A stretch of DNA of 64,000 nt from CAMLOF01 sp041913045 (lineage in GTDB: Bacteria; Pseudomonadota; Gammaproteobacteria; Burkholderiales; Burkholderiaceae_C): assembly GCA_041913045.1 (NCBI GenBank), contig JAYSGB010000005.1, positions 90,299 through 154,298 on the forward strand, written 5' to 3'. This document shows positions 33,579-41,354 of the stretch, one piece after another. Within the stretch, counting starts at the first letter, position 1. Each line of letters begins with the position of its first letter. The translations under genes and the position numbers were made by a program. A model generated the notes under the pieces. It was not told the origin of the DNA, ran no database searches, and saw nothing but the letters and a program-made list of their open reading frames with translations.

Positions 33579-33597
33579 GGGGAACAAGCCGGGGAAC
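33579..33597 (+). repeat. Right pair of GGGGAAC sites, probable integrase arm sites
   Basis: GGGGAAC at 33579-33585 and 33591-33597, 12 bases apart, matching the left pair beside the integrase in sequence and spacing. This is the clearest sign of the right end of the island. The attR core itself was not identified. Confidence 0.62.
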
Positions 33598-33675
33598 AAA
33601 AAAATAACTGAAGTCGGAAAAATCAATGATTACAAGGCTCTATGCCTTTCCTTCAGTAGACCCCAGCCCATAGCC

Positions 33676-33716
33676 AAAAAGCCGCCGAGGGCCAAAACCC
33701 TCGGCGGCTTTTTTTT
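33676..33716. terminator. Bidirectional terminator between island and dctP
   Basis: GCCGCCGAGGG pairs with CCCTCGGCGGC across loop CCAAAA; A-run on the left and T-run on the right, so it works on either strand. It starts 2 bases after the dctP stop on the minus strand, and also stops reading out of the island. Confidence 0.88.
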
Positions 33717-33717
33717 A

Positions 33718-34800
33718 TCAGAGCTTGACTGCGCTGATGTAGCTGTCGTAGCGCCACTCGGAGAAGCGGCTCCACAGGATCTGGTCGCGCTGGAATGCAC
33801 GCATGTCCTGGTGGATCTTCTTGAAGGTGGGGGACTTGGCTTCGTGCTCGGCAAAAACCTGCATGGAGGCCTTGAAGCCAGCGTCCATGAGTTCTTTCGA
33901 GAAGGCCTTGAGCTTGGTGCCAGCAGACACCAGTCGCTTGAGGGCAACGGGGTTCTGGGCGTCGTACTTGGACGTCATGTCACGTGCGGCGACCGCACCC
34001 GCAGCACGCACGATGGCCTTGTTCTCTGCGGACAGAGCGTCGTAGGCCTTCTTGTTGATGAAGAATTCCAGCTCGGCGCCACCTTCCCACCAGCCGGGGT
34101 AGTAGTAGAACGGCGCAACCTTGTTGAAACCGAGTTTTTCGTCGTCAAACGGGCCAACGAATTCGGTGGCGTCCAGGGTGCCTTTTTCAAGTGCCTGGTA
34201 CACCTCGCCAGCGGGCATGTTCTGCGCCACCACGCCCAGCTTGGCCATGGCTTCACCGAACAGGCCACCGCCCAAGCGCATCTTCAGGCCCTTGAGGTCG
34301 GCAACGGTCTTGATTTCCTTGCGGTACCAGCCACCCATTTGTGTGCCGGTGTTGCCTGAGCTCATGGAAACGATGTTGTACTGGCCGTAGAACTCGTCCA
34401 GCAGCTTGCGGCCGTTGCCGTGCTCCATCCAGGCGTCCATGTGGCGGGCGGTCAGGCCGAAGGGTACGGCGCAGCCAAAAGCGAACACGGGGTCTTTGCC
34501 GGTGAAGTAGTAAGGCGCCGTCTGTGCCATTTCAACGGCATTGTTCTGCAGTGCGTCCACCACACCGAAGGCGGGCACCAGATCGCCTGCCGCATGTACG
34601 GAAACTTCAAACTTGCCACCAGACAGTGCTTTCACCGTTTCGGAGAATTTCTCTGCAGCACCGAAAATGGTGGGCAGAGATTTAGGGAAGCTGGAAGCCA
34701 GGCGCCAACGCACAGCGGCTTGTGCGTGGACGGCCGGGGCGGCACCTGCGGCCAGGATGCCAGCAACGCCAGCGTTCTTGATCAGGGAACGGCGATCCAT
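33718..34800 (-). CDS. TRAP transporter solute-binding protein, DctP family
   Basis: 360 residues; the ATG at 34800 precedes MDRRSLIKNAGVAGILAAGA, which resembles a twin-arginine type signal peptide with AHA or AQA cleavage. Typical segments: RWRLASSFPKSLPTIFGAAE, GTQMGGWYRKEIKTVADLKG, LKMRLGGGLFGEAMAKLGV, ATEFVGPFDDEKLGFN and PGWWEGGAELEF. It should bind an organic acid (keto or aromatic acid type) in the periplasm for a TRAP permease. The DctQM genes are not next to it. The island lies directly behind this gene; it was probably the original neighbour of ssrA. Confidence 0.9.
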   Translation of the reverse strand: MDRRSLIKNAGVAGILAAGAAPAVHAQAAVRWRLASSFPKSLPTIFGAAEKFSETVKALSGGKFEVSVHAAGDLVPAFGVVDALQNNAVEMAQTAPYYFTGKDPVFAFGCAVPFGLTARHMDAWMEHGNGRKLLDEFYGQYNIVSMSSGNTGTQMGGWYRKEIKTVADLKGLKMRLGGGLFGEAMAKLGVVAQNMPAGEVYQALEKGTLDATEFVGPFDDEKLGFNKVAPFYYYPGWWEGGAELEFFINKKAYDALSAENKAIVRAAGAVAARDMTSKYDAQNPVALKRLVSAGTKLKAFSKELMDAGFKASMQVFAEHEAKSPTFKKIHQDMRAFQRDQILWSRFSEWRYDSYISAVKL

Positions 34801-34932
34801 TCGGTCAGTACTCCTTGGTATGTTGAGTTTGAAAAACGTGAGATATGCCACCATACCAGATCGGGTAAACCCTAGTGGTGACCGATGTGACAGGGGGCAG
34901 GCAAGCCAGTATGGCGGGGAAAGGGAAACATC

Positions 34933-35472
34933 ATGAGTGTACGTAGTATTTTGAAGATGGGTGATCCTCGCCTTTTGCGGATTGCGCGACGTGTCGAGGT
35001 ATTTGATACGCCTGAACTGCATGCCTTGTTGAAGGACATGGAGGACACGATGGCTGCTGCCAGTGGAGCAGGGCTTGCGGCCCCCCAGATTGGTGAGGAC
35101 GTTCAAGTGGTGATATTCGGGACGGGCATGCCGAATCCTCGTTATCCCCAGGCGCCGGTCGTGCCGCGCACCGTGCTTGTCAACCCGGTCGTGGAGCCTC
35201 TTGGCGACGCCATGGAGAGTGACTGGGAGGGGTGTCTTTCGGTGCCAGGGCTGCGCGGCTGGGTTCCGCGATACCAGCGCGTGCGGTACAGCGGGTTCGA
35301 CGAACTGGGCCGCCCCATTGAACGCGAGGTTGACGGTTTCCACGCCAGGGTGGTGCAGCACGAATGCGACCACCTCATCGGGCGTCTTTACCCCACGCGC
35401 ATGACCGACTTCACGCGGTTCGGGTTCACCGAGGTGCTCTTCCCTGGGCTGCTTGGCTCGGAGGATGATTGA
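34933..35472 (+). CDS. def: Peptide deformylase
   Basis: 179 residues. All three motifs are present: GAGLAAPQIG, EGCLSVPGLRG and QHECDHLIG, with the metal ligands Cys and two His. It removes the formyl group of nascent proteins in the cytoplasm. It stands alone, in divergent orientation to dctP, unlike the usual def-fmt pair, so it is probably a second deformylase gene of the genome. The start has GGGAAAGGG upstream. Confidence 0.95.
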   Translation: MSVRSILKMGDPRLLRIARRVEVFDTPELHALLKDMEDTMAAASGAGLAAPQIGEDVQVVIFGTGMPNPRYPQAPVVPRTVLVNPVVEPLGDAMESDWEGCLSVPGLRGWVPRYQRVRYSGFDELGRPIEREVDGFHARVVQHECDHLIGRLYPTRMTDFTRFGFTEVLFPGLLGSEDD

Positions 35473-35605
35473 GTTTGGAAATCATTTTCAGCTTATTGAT
35501 TGATGTAAACACTAATAAGCAAATATTTGTCTTGAAAGAAAATAGCAAAAGTCTAAAATCCGCCTGATTTCTTGGTGACAGTTCATCATGCTCTACGGAG
35601 AAAGT

Positions 35606-35827
35606 ATGGCGGTCCAAGCTCAGCTCGACGAACCCCGGTGGCCTGAAGTGGATGATTACGTTGCGACCGTCCGCAAAGGGGATGGCAGCCGTTACATGAG
35701 CGACCATGAAGAGCGCATGAGCGATGTGGTCTGGTGGGAGAAGCGTAGGCCGGTGCGCCCCAAGCGCTTGATCAGTCTTGAGGACTTTGGTGACTGGCGC
35801 TTTTCAAAGCTCGATGAGCTCCGGTGA
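35606..35827 (+). CDS. Small hypothetical protein
   Basis: 73 residues; ATG 35606 with CGGAG 7 bases upstream is preferred over the ATG at 35588. The protein is charged, with several Trp (EPRWPEV, VVWWEKRRPVRPKR, DFGDWRFSKLDELR). No family is recognised. The 3' end overlaps the convergent cho gene by 24 bases. A preceding AT-rich segment (35480-35570) probably carries its promoter. Confidence 0.55.
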   Translation: MAVQAQLDEPRWPEVDDYVATVRKGDGSRYMSDHEERMSDVVWWEKRRPVRPKRLISLEDFGDWRFSKLDELR

Positions 35828-36652
35828 TCCGCTGAGTATGGGGCGGCAAAGGATCTTGTAGCCGTCGGCGTCAAAAGCCGGAGCGGTTCGGTCAAGGGCT
35901 AGGCCCTGCTCCACGCGCTCGACAGTTCCCAGGTAGCACCAGTTCCGGATGACATGGATTTGTGTCATCGCCTCCCACTTTTCTATCAGCCCGATGGCTC
36001 CAGGGTAGGGCCAGCAGGCAAGCCTGATGTTTTCCAGTGCCGTCCGGAGGCGCATTTCGTGGGTTTGCGTGTCTTCCTGTCCGTTGCATGCACCGGCGCA
36101 TTGCTTGAGCATGGATCTGAAACATCCCCGGTCGGCGTTGAGTTTCTCAAGGCCCAAGAGGCCATAGCACAAACGGTGGTCGTCAGCGAGCTTGCGCAGG
36201 CTTTCCAGTGCAGCGTGGCGGCTGGCGAAGAGTCCGTACAGGTTGGGTTCGGTCGCGAAGTCGATGTCTTTGGAGTACACAACTTCCGGGGTGCCAGAGC
36301 TTGGCAGGCGCAATGAGCAGAGTTGGCGGTTGCGGCGCAGTTTCTGGTTGAACAGGGGGTGCTGTTGTTTGATAAGCTGGGCTTCCAGCAGCAATGCGCC
36401 TATTTCCCCGGCTGTGCGGACGTGAGTGATACGAGTCGCTTGGCGCAACATTCGCGCTTCATCAGGATTGCGCAGATGGGAGAGCAGGCGAGCGCGGAGG
36501 TTCACGCTCTTGCCTATGTAAAGCGGCAATCCACCTTCCTTTCCGTGGAAGGTGTAGACCCCGGGGGCGCTGGGTGCCGCCTCCACGCACGCGCGCAGGT
36601 GCTCCGGATAGCTGTAGAGGAGCTCGTCTGGCTCCGTTTTGCTGTTGGCCAA
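35804..36652 (-). CDS. cho: Excinuclease Cho (UvrC homologue, nucleotide excision repair)
   Basis: 282 residues from a TTG start at 36652. A longer open frame up to 36715 would run through a strong LexA box, so the nearer start is preferred; the ribosome site is weak either way. GIY-YIG domain: APGVYTFHGKEGGLPLYIGK, SHLRNPDEARMLRQ and GEIGALLLEAQLIKQQHPLF. RNRQLCSLRL, LCYGLLGLEKLNADRGCF, QCAGACNG and the C-terminal DGYKILCRPILSG are all typical of Cho. It makes a 3' incision at UvrAB lesions. Overlaps a convergent small gene by 24 bases. Confidence 0.92.
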   Translation of the reverse strand: MANSKTEPDELLYSYPEHLRACVEAAPSAPGVYTFHGKEGGLPLYIGKSVNLRARLLSHLRNPDEARMLRQATRITHVRTAGEIGALLLEAQLIKQQHPLFNQKLRRNRQLCSLRLPSSGTPEVVYSKDIDFATEPNLYGLFASRHAALESLRKLADDHRLCYGLLGLEKLNADRGCFRSMLKQCAGACNGQEDTQTHEMRLRTALENIRLACWPYPGAIGLIEKWEAMTQIHVIRNWCYLGTVERVEQGLALDRTAPAFDADGYKILCRPILSGSPELIEL

Positions 36653-36676
36653 TTCAAATGCCGTGTAATGATTGAG

Positions 36677-36696
36677 AACTGGTTTTCTATCCAGTA
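36677..36696 (-). promoter_or_regulatory. LexA (SOS) box upstream of cho
   Basis: On the minus strand the 20-mer is TACTGGATAGAAAACCAGTT, matching the CTG-N10-CAG core with the AT-rich centre of the gammaproteobacterial LexA consensus. It ends 25 bases before the TTG start chosen for cho. cho is SOS-regulated in E. coli, so the match is expected. Beta- and gammaproteobacterial LexA proteins share this site type. Confidence 0.78.
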
Positions 36697-36875
36697 TAAA
36701 CTCCAACACCGTCAAGAAGCTGAGCTGCCGCTGTGCATTTGCCCCCAGACCCCGTGGTCAGAGTTGTGGATAAGTGCGGGGGAAGTGCTGTAAGTTATTG
36801 ACGATAAATATGTTTGTTGGTGCTGCTCAGAAAACGAGCAGTCTTCCTGTTTCATCAAGCCCATAACTGCTGGCC

Positions 36876-37712
36876 ATGCTCGACATATCTGTTTTGACCC
36901 ACGTTGGCGAGCTACTGGCGCAGGCAGATGGCTTGGTGATTGCGGCTGGTGCAGGCATGGGGGTTGACTCCGGTTTGCCGGATTTTCGGGGAAACGACGG
37001 TTTCTGGAAGGCCTACCCTGCGCTGGGCCGGGCCCGCATGAATTTCTACGAGGTGGCTTCTCCCCAGACGTTTGAGCTTGACCCCAGACTGGCATGGGGG
37101 TTTTATGGCCACCGTCTGCAGCTCTACCGCAAAACATTGCCCCATCAGGGCTTTGCCATTCTCCGGCGCTGGGCCGACCAGATGCCGCATGGAGCCTTTG
37201 TGTTCACCAGCAATGTGGACGGCCAGTTCGAGAAGGCTGGTTATGACGTGGATCGCATTGGCGAGGTTCACGGTTCTATCCACCACTTGCAGTGCCTGAA
37301 ATGCTGTACGCCCGCCATCTGGCCTGCTGACGCCTTTGAGCCTTTGGTGGACACCGAAACCTGTCGCTTGACCAATGAGCTACCGCTTTGCCCGCGGTGT
37401 GGTGAGCTGGCTCGCCCGAACATTCTGATGTTTGGGGACGAGGGGTGGGTGCAGCAGCGCCAGGCGGCTCAAATGCAAAGGCTGCAAGCTTGGCTGGCGC
37501 AGGTTGAAAGGCCTTTGGTGATAGAGGTTGGCGCCGGTACAGCGGTGGCCACGGTTCGGCACTTCAGCCATCAGGTCATTCTTTCCTGGGGTGGCCGGCT
37601 GGTGCGGATCAATCCTGCCGACCCCTTGGTTCCAACGGCGCAGGACGTGGGGATTGCCGCTGGCGCACTGGAGGCATTGCACGCTTTGGACGGCGCACAG
37701 CCCTTTGTTTGA
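36876..37712 (+). CDS. SIR2-family NAD-dependent protein deacylase
   Basis: 278 residues. GAGMGVDSGLPDFRG (about 26-40) is the NAD-binding GAG(I/M)S motif, TSNVDGQFEKAG replaces the classical TQNIDxLHxxAG, and EVHGSIHHLQC holds the catalytic His. Zinc ligands are CLKC and CPRC. It removes acyl groups from lysines, probably in the cytoplasm. NVDG instead of NID and the odd GNDGFWKAYPA insert suggest a divergent sirtuin class; a defence role is possible but not indicated by the core location. Confidence 0.85.
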   Translation: MLDISVLTHVGELLAQADGLVIAAGAGMGVDSGLPDFRGNDGFWKAYPALGRARMNFYEVASPQTFELDPRLAWGFYGHRLQLYRKTLPHQGFAILRRWADQMPHGAFVFTSNVDGQFEKAGYDVDRIGEVHGSIHHLQCLKCCTPAIWPADAFEPLVDTETCRLTNELPLCPRCGELARPNILMFGDEGWVQQRQAAQMQRLQAWLAQVERPLVIEVGAGTAVATVRHFSHQVILSWGGRLVRINPADPLVPTAQDVGIAAGALEALHALDGAQPFV

Positions 37713-37725
37713 CGAGCGCGACGAC

Positions 37726-37956
37726 ATGAGAACGCCTGTCGAATTGCAGTCAGAGCTCCTACTGAAACTGGTAAGCGTGAAGATGCCTTTTGGCAAGTAC
37801 GAGGGCAGGGTGCTTGCGGACTTGCCCGGGCACTACCTCAACTGGTTCGCCCGTGAAGGGTTTCCCAAAGGCGAATTGGGGCGTTTGCTGGCATTGATGC
37901 AGACCATAGACCACAACGGCCTGAAGCATTTGCTCGCCCCCTTGAGGCGAGGATGA
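37726..37956 (+). CDS. DUF3820 family protein
   Basis: 76 residues from ATG 37726, 13 bases after the sirtuin stop. SVKMPFGKYEGRVLADLPGHYLNWF (in pieces MPFGKYEGRVLADLP and YLNWFAREGFP) and GELGRLLALMQTIDHNGL match small DUF3820 proteins (putative quorum-sensing-regulated virulence factor family in some databases). The fold may bind nucleic acid or Mg. Likely co-transcribed with the sirtuin. Confidence 0.85.
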   Translation: MRTPVELQSELLLKLVSVKMPFGKYEGRVLADLPGHYLNWFAREGFPKGELGRLLALMQTIDHNGLKHLLAPLRRG

Positions 37957-38247
37957 CGTTGTGCAAGCTGCAGCGTTGGTCGCATTGACACCTTTGGCGT
38001 ACGGCGCTAAAGTCGTGCGGATGTTTACAGGACTGAATTCGGAAATTGTTCGCGGCGATGTGCTGCGTGCTTCCGTGTGCCTGTTTTCCTTGCTCCAGAC
38101 CGGCGAATGCCGAATCTGCCGCACCGCCGCAGATTCCTGAGCCCGGCGACCCCCCCCTTTCTCTTTCGCGCACCTCCAGTCGCCGGGCCTCAAAACCCAG
38201 CGCTGCTGACGGCGTCTTTTGACGACAGCCGTCTTCTGGAGTGATTC

Positions 38248-38340
38248 ATGATTGCTTACCAAGGCAGCTGTGGCTGCTCGTCCGGGCTCGTCCATGCCCG
38301 TCGGATGAAATTTGTCGAGAGCATGAGGTGGTCGCAATGA
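38248..38340 (+). CDS. Possible 30-residue leader protein, overlaps next start
   Basis: ATG 38248 has CTGGAG 6 bases upstream; 30 codons (starting MIAYQGSCGC and ending FVESMRWSQ) end in a TGA that overlaps the ATG of the next gene by 4 bases (ATGA). Contains a CGC cysteine pair. The layout implies translation coupling with the hexapeptide-repeat gene. No homologue is known to me. The 290 bases before it (37957-38247) hold no other gene. Confidence 0.5.
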   Translation: MIAYQGSCGCSSGLVHARRMKFVESMRWSQ

Positions 38341-39218
38341 ATTCGTTTGAAAAGATGGACATCACGCGTGACTTCATCCGATCCAAACGGCCCTGTTCCA
38401 ACGGATACCGCTGGTACCTGAAGCGCCAGGAGGCAGTGAGCGGCTACCAACGGTTGCTGGATGACCTGGTTCTGGAAGGTCGGGTGGCTGATGCTTGCTG
38501 GTTGTTGGAGCAGTTGGGCCCGACCGATGACGTACTGACCGTTGACGAATGGAGTGCCGAAGCATTGGTGTTTGCAGGTACCGTGGTGTGCCGCCGCAGT
38601 CTGGACGTTGACACCGTGCTGCGCACTGGCGGAGCCCTGACGGTCATGGGCGGTATTCGCGCAGGCACGCTCTTGCAGGTGGGGGGCGAACTACGCACGG
38701 GCGGGGCAGTCCAGTGTGGTGGCGCAATGAAGGTCGGGTCTGATGCGCGCATCGGCTGGTCGCTGAATGTTGCCGAGGGACTGACCGTGGGGGGTGGGCT
38801 TCGCGTGGGCTGGGACCTGTTTGCTGCGGGCCAGGCGCATGTCGAAGGCCAAGTGAACGTGGGGCAGGGTCTGGTCGCAGAGGCTGACTTTGTGTGCCAC
38901 GCGGGCATGCGAACCGGCGCAGATTTGACCGTGGCCGGATCCCTGGATGTGAATCAGGGAGTCTGGGCTGCTGGCTCTATCCGTGGTGGCAGGCACCTGC
39001 AGTGTGGCTGGGGCATGCTGGCGGGCGACGACATTGTGGCCGAAGGTGCCATACGGGCCGGCGAAACGCTGCAAGCGGGTGGCGTGATTGAATCCGGTCC
39101 CGACTACGGTGTGTTCGCTGGCCTGGTCACGCCCATGGATGCCTGGGAGCGGTGTGCTTTTGTGCGTGCCAGTGCCAAGCCTGCGCGTTTGATCAGCGGT
39201 TGTTGGAGCGGGGCATGA
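38337..39218 (+). CDS. Beta-helix / polymer-forming type repeat protein
   Basis: 293 residues. An N-terminal helical part (about 1-70) has RPCSNGYRWYLKRQEA. About residues 75-265 are many short turns of Gly/Ala/Val type (for example LRTGGALTVMGGIRAGTLLQ, GGELRTGGAVQCGGAMKVG and AEGLTVGGGLRVGWDL), i.e. a left- or right-handed beta-helix like bactofilins (DUF583/polymer-forming proteins). It may self-assemble. Its ATG overlaps the small gene before it, and its TGA overlaps the next ATG, so all three form one coupled chain. Confidence 0.75.
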   Translation: MNSFEKMDITRDFIRSKRPCSNGYRWYLKRQEAVSGYQRLLDDLVLEGRVADACWLLEQLGPTDDVLTVDEWSAEALVFAGTVVCRRSLDVDTVLRTGGALTVMGGIRAGTLLQVGGELRTGGAVQCGGAMKVGSDARIGWSLNVAEGLTVGGGLRVGWDLFAAGQAHVEGQVNVGQGLVAEADFVCHAGMRTGADLTVAGSLDVNQGVWAAGSIRGGRHLQCGWGMLAGDDIVAEGAIRAGETLQAGGVIESGPDYGVFAGLVTPMDAWERCAFVRASAKPARLISGCWSGA

Positions 39219-39838
39219 GTATCGCCGTCATGCCTACACCCTGTATGGGGCAGATGTGTGCGTCGCGCATGGTCTGGCCGAAATGGGCCACGCGCTTGGC
39301 AGAGTTGCGGGTGGATGTGTTTCTGCCAGAGGACAAGGTTCAGGCCGAACTGGATGGCCTGAACCAGCGCCGCGAAAAACTGCTGGGGGATGCTCAACTG
39401 CTGTCGCAGCTGAGCGGTTTGCCCGCGCAGTTGCAAGTGCACGTGCGCCAGGCAGATGGTGAGTTCTTCGTGTACGTGGTGGACAGGTATACCGGCAGCA
39501 TTGTTGCCTACGTGACGTTGAACCGGCTGATTGAAATCAACCGCCGCGCGGATGCGCAGTTCCGCTCGCCGCATACCAAGGTGGCCAAAGGCTACCGGCG
39601 GCGCGGCATTGCTTCTGCTGTTTACCGCTGGTGGCTGGATTCTGGCCGTTCATTGATGACTGGGGCGAGGCAATCTCCAGCGGCACGGGGGCTTTGGCTG
39701 CACATGTCGCGGGAGTATCAGCTCACGCATGTGCGACTGGAGCGCAAAGAGGTTCACGAGCTAGGGAATGAGCTGAGCAGCCACGAGTTGGATCAGCTCA
39801 ATACCCGAGCGGTGCTTTATGGGCGGACTCGCCAGTAG
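39215..39838 (+). CDS. GNAT-like N-acetyltransferase
   Basis: 207 residues; ATG overlaps the preceding stop (ATGA). FFVYVVDRYTGSIVAYVTLN, KVAKGYRRRGIASAVYRWWL and GARQSPAARGLWLHMSREY give the GNAT fold: the RRRGIAS segment is the acetyl-CoA pyrophosphate loop (R/Q-x-x-G-x-G/A) and the later helix holds the last strand. The N-terminal 70 residues are not typical. The substrate is unknown; coupling with the beta-helix protein suggests it modifies that protein or acts with it. Its end overlaps the remnant on the other strand by 22 bases. Confidence 0.7.
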   Translation: MSIAVMPTPCMGQMCASRMVWPKWATRLAELRVDVFLPEDKVQAELDGLNQRREKLLGDAQLLSQLSGLPAQLQVHVRQADGEFFVYVVDRYTGSIVAYVTLNRLIEINRRADAQFRSPHTKVAKGYRRRGIASAVYRWWLDSGRSLMTGARQSPAARGLWLHMSREYQLTHVRLERKEVHELGNELSSHELDQLNTRAVLYGRTRQ

Positions 39839-40059
39839 GCCGATGCTTTGATCCGATCTGGGCTCACTCCTGGCTTGGTGAAGAAAATCTCTCTCCAGGC
39901 GGCAACCTCTCGTGCTTCCCCGGCACACCACACGTACCCCAGGCCCGCCGGAGGTGTCCATTGTTGTGCGAACTCGATGCAGGCGAGCTCGTTATCGAGC
40001 CATTGCAAGTTGACTCCTGGAGGAAGCAGCAACGTACGGTGTTCTGCGGGCGATGGCAT
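39817..40059 (-). pseudogene. C-terminal remnant of a siderophore-interacting protein
   Basis: 80 residues: LQWLDNELACIEFAQQW, PPAGLGYVWCAGEAREVAAW, and TKPGVSPDRIKASAYWRVR match the C-terminal SIP domain (FAD/NADPH ferric-siderophore reductase). Normal members are about 250-290 residues with an N-terminal FAD domain; here only the last third remains, next to tRNA-Thr, so it is a truncated gene unless a short stand-alone C-domain is functional. Confidence 0.7.
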
Positions 40060-40144
40060 CAGAGTGCTCTTACATCCACCGTTACATCGGATCCGGACAA
40101 CAAAAAGCCCAGCTGGTTAGGCTGGGCTGAGTGCTTGATTTTCT

Positions 40145-40220
40145 TGGTGCCGGAAAGAGGAATCGAACCCCCGACCTTCTCATTACGAATGAGCTGCTCT
40201 ACCGACTGAGCTATTCCGGC
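40145..40220 (-). tRNA. tRNA-Thr(CGT)
   Basis: Minus-strand cloverleaf starting GCCGGAATAGCTCAG, anticodon loop TTCGTAA with anticodon CGT, T loop TTCGATT, acceptor pairing GCCGGAA/TTCCGGC and encoded ACCA end. It matches E. coli tRNA-Thr(CGT) closely. Confidence 0.95.
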
Positions 40221-40290
40221 TTCCTTGGGGCCAAGAGCCCGCTGGAAAGCCACACATTATAGCGTGACTTGCCTGCTGGTTTTCGAGCCG

Positions 40291-41322
40291 TTACCGGGAA
40301 GCGCTGGCCTCCAGATGGTAGGACGTGACGCGCTCGACCTCGTTCTTCGAGCCCAGGATCACGCTGACGCGCTGGTGCAGTTCGGTGGGTTGAATGTCCA
40401 GAATGCGCTGGTGGCCGTTGGTGGCAGCGCCACCGGCCTGCTCAACGATCCAGCCCATGGGGTTGGCTTCGTACATCAGGCGCAACTTGCCGGCCTTGTG
40501 AGGCTCACGTTTGTCCCATGGGTACATGAAGACACCGCCACGGCTGAGGATGCGGTGCACGTCTGCCACCATGGAGGCGATCCAGCGCATGTTGAAGTCC
40601 TTGCCACGTGGGCCTTCCTTACCCGCCAGGCACTCGTCGATGTAGCGGCGCACCGGGGCATCCCAATGGCGCATGTTGCTCATGTTGATGGCGAATTCCT
40701 TGGTGTCTTCGGGAATCTTCACACCGTCTTGCGTGAGCACCCAGGAGCCTTGCTCGCGGTCCAGCGTGAACATGGCCACGCCATTGCCCACCGTGAGCAC
40801 CAGCGTGGTTTGCGGGCCGTAGATGCAGTAACCGGCCGCCACCTGCTGGTTGCCCGCCTGCAGAAAGTCCGAAACACCCACGGGGTCAATCACGTCCGGC
40901 TTGTCGTTGTGCTTCTTGAGCACCGAGAAGATTGTGCCGATGGACACGTTGACGTCGATGTTGCTGGAGCCGTCCAGCGGGTCGAACATCAGCAGGTATT
41001 CGCCCTGGGGGTAGCGGTTGGGCACGACGTAGATGTCTTCCATCTCTTCCGACGCCATGGCGGCCAGGTGACCGCCCCACTCGTTGGCCTCGATGAGGAC
41101 CTCGTTGGCGATGATGTCGAGCTTTTTCTGCACCTCGCCTTGCACGTTCTCGCTGCCAGCGGTGCCCAGCACTTCGCCCAGGGCGCCTTTGTTGACGCTG
41201 ATGGCGATGCGCTTGCAGGCGCGCGCGACCACTTCGATGAGCAGACGCAGCTCGGGCGGGATGCTGCCGTGCACGCGCTGTTGTTCGACCAGGTAGCGGG
41301 TCAGGGAAATCTTGCCGGACAT
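40291..41322 (-). CDS. fbp: Class I fructose-1,6-bisphosphatase
   Basis: 343 residues. Active-site segments: GSENVQGEVQKKLD, ASEEMEDI, LLMFDPLDGSSNIDVNVS (metal and phosphate site), SGEL-like and GGVFMYPWDKREPHKAGKLR near the C-terminus with the YEANPMGWIVEQAGG tail. It makes fructose 6-phosphate for gluconeogenesis or the Calvin cycle. It is upstream of tRNA-Thr and follows pepN on the same strand with 32 bases between, so pepN-fbp may be co-transcribed. Confidence 0.97.
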   Translation of the reverse strand: MSGKISLTRYLVEQQRVHGSIPPELRLLIEVVARACKRIAISVNKGALGEVLGTAGSENVQGEVQKKLDIIANEVLIEANEWGGHLAAMASEEMEDIYVVPNRYPQGEYLLMFDPLDGSSNIDVNVSIGTIFSVLKKHNDKPDVIDPVGVSDFLQAGNQQVAAGYCIYGPQTTLVLTVGNGVAMFTLDREQGSWVLTQDGVKIPEDTKEFAINMSNMRHWDAPVRRYIDECLAGKEGPRGKDFNMRWIASMVADVHRILSRGGVFMYPWDKREPHKAGKLRLMYEANPMGWIVEQAGGAATNGHQRILDIQPTELHQRVSVILGSKNEVERVTSYHLEASASR

Positions 41323-41354
41323 GGGGACTCCTTGGTTTTCCTAGGGCGGTGCGT

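Larger units (their letters stand above)
4456..33600. mobile_element. Genomic island integrated at the ssrA 3' end
   Basis: The left edge is the ssrA 3' end followed by a P4-type integrase; the right edge is placed near the GGGGAAC pair at 33579-33597, just before the core TRAP transporter gene and its terminator. Contents are typical accessory genes: integrase, recombination genes, IS66, restriction-like and Gabija-like genes, AlpA and replication-type proteins. The exact attR repeat was not found, so the right edge is uncertain by about 100 bases. The block from 28.0 to 33.6 kb has visibly lower GC than the flanks, a further sign of transfer. The island could be composite. Confidence 0.78.

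Noticed and set aside
33600..33700. Possible attR core resembling the tmRNA 3' end (CCCCAGCCCATAGCCA against CCCCAGCTCCACCATA)
   Set aside because: Only a gapped, short likeness and it overlaps the dctP terminator region; no direct repeat of 10 bases or more was found.
36653..36715. Longer N-terminus of Cho
   Set aside because: Would contain a strong LexA box; not supported by homologous protein starts as remembered from E. coli Cho.
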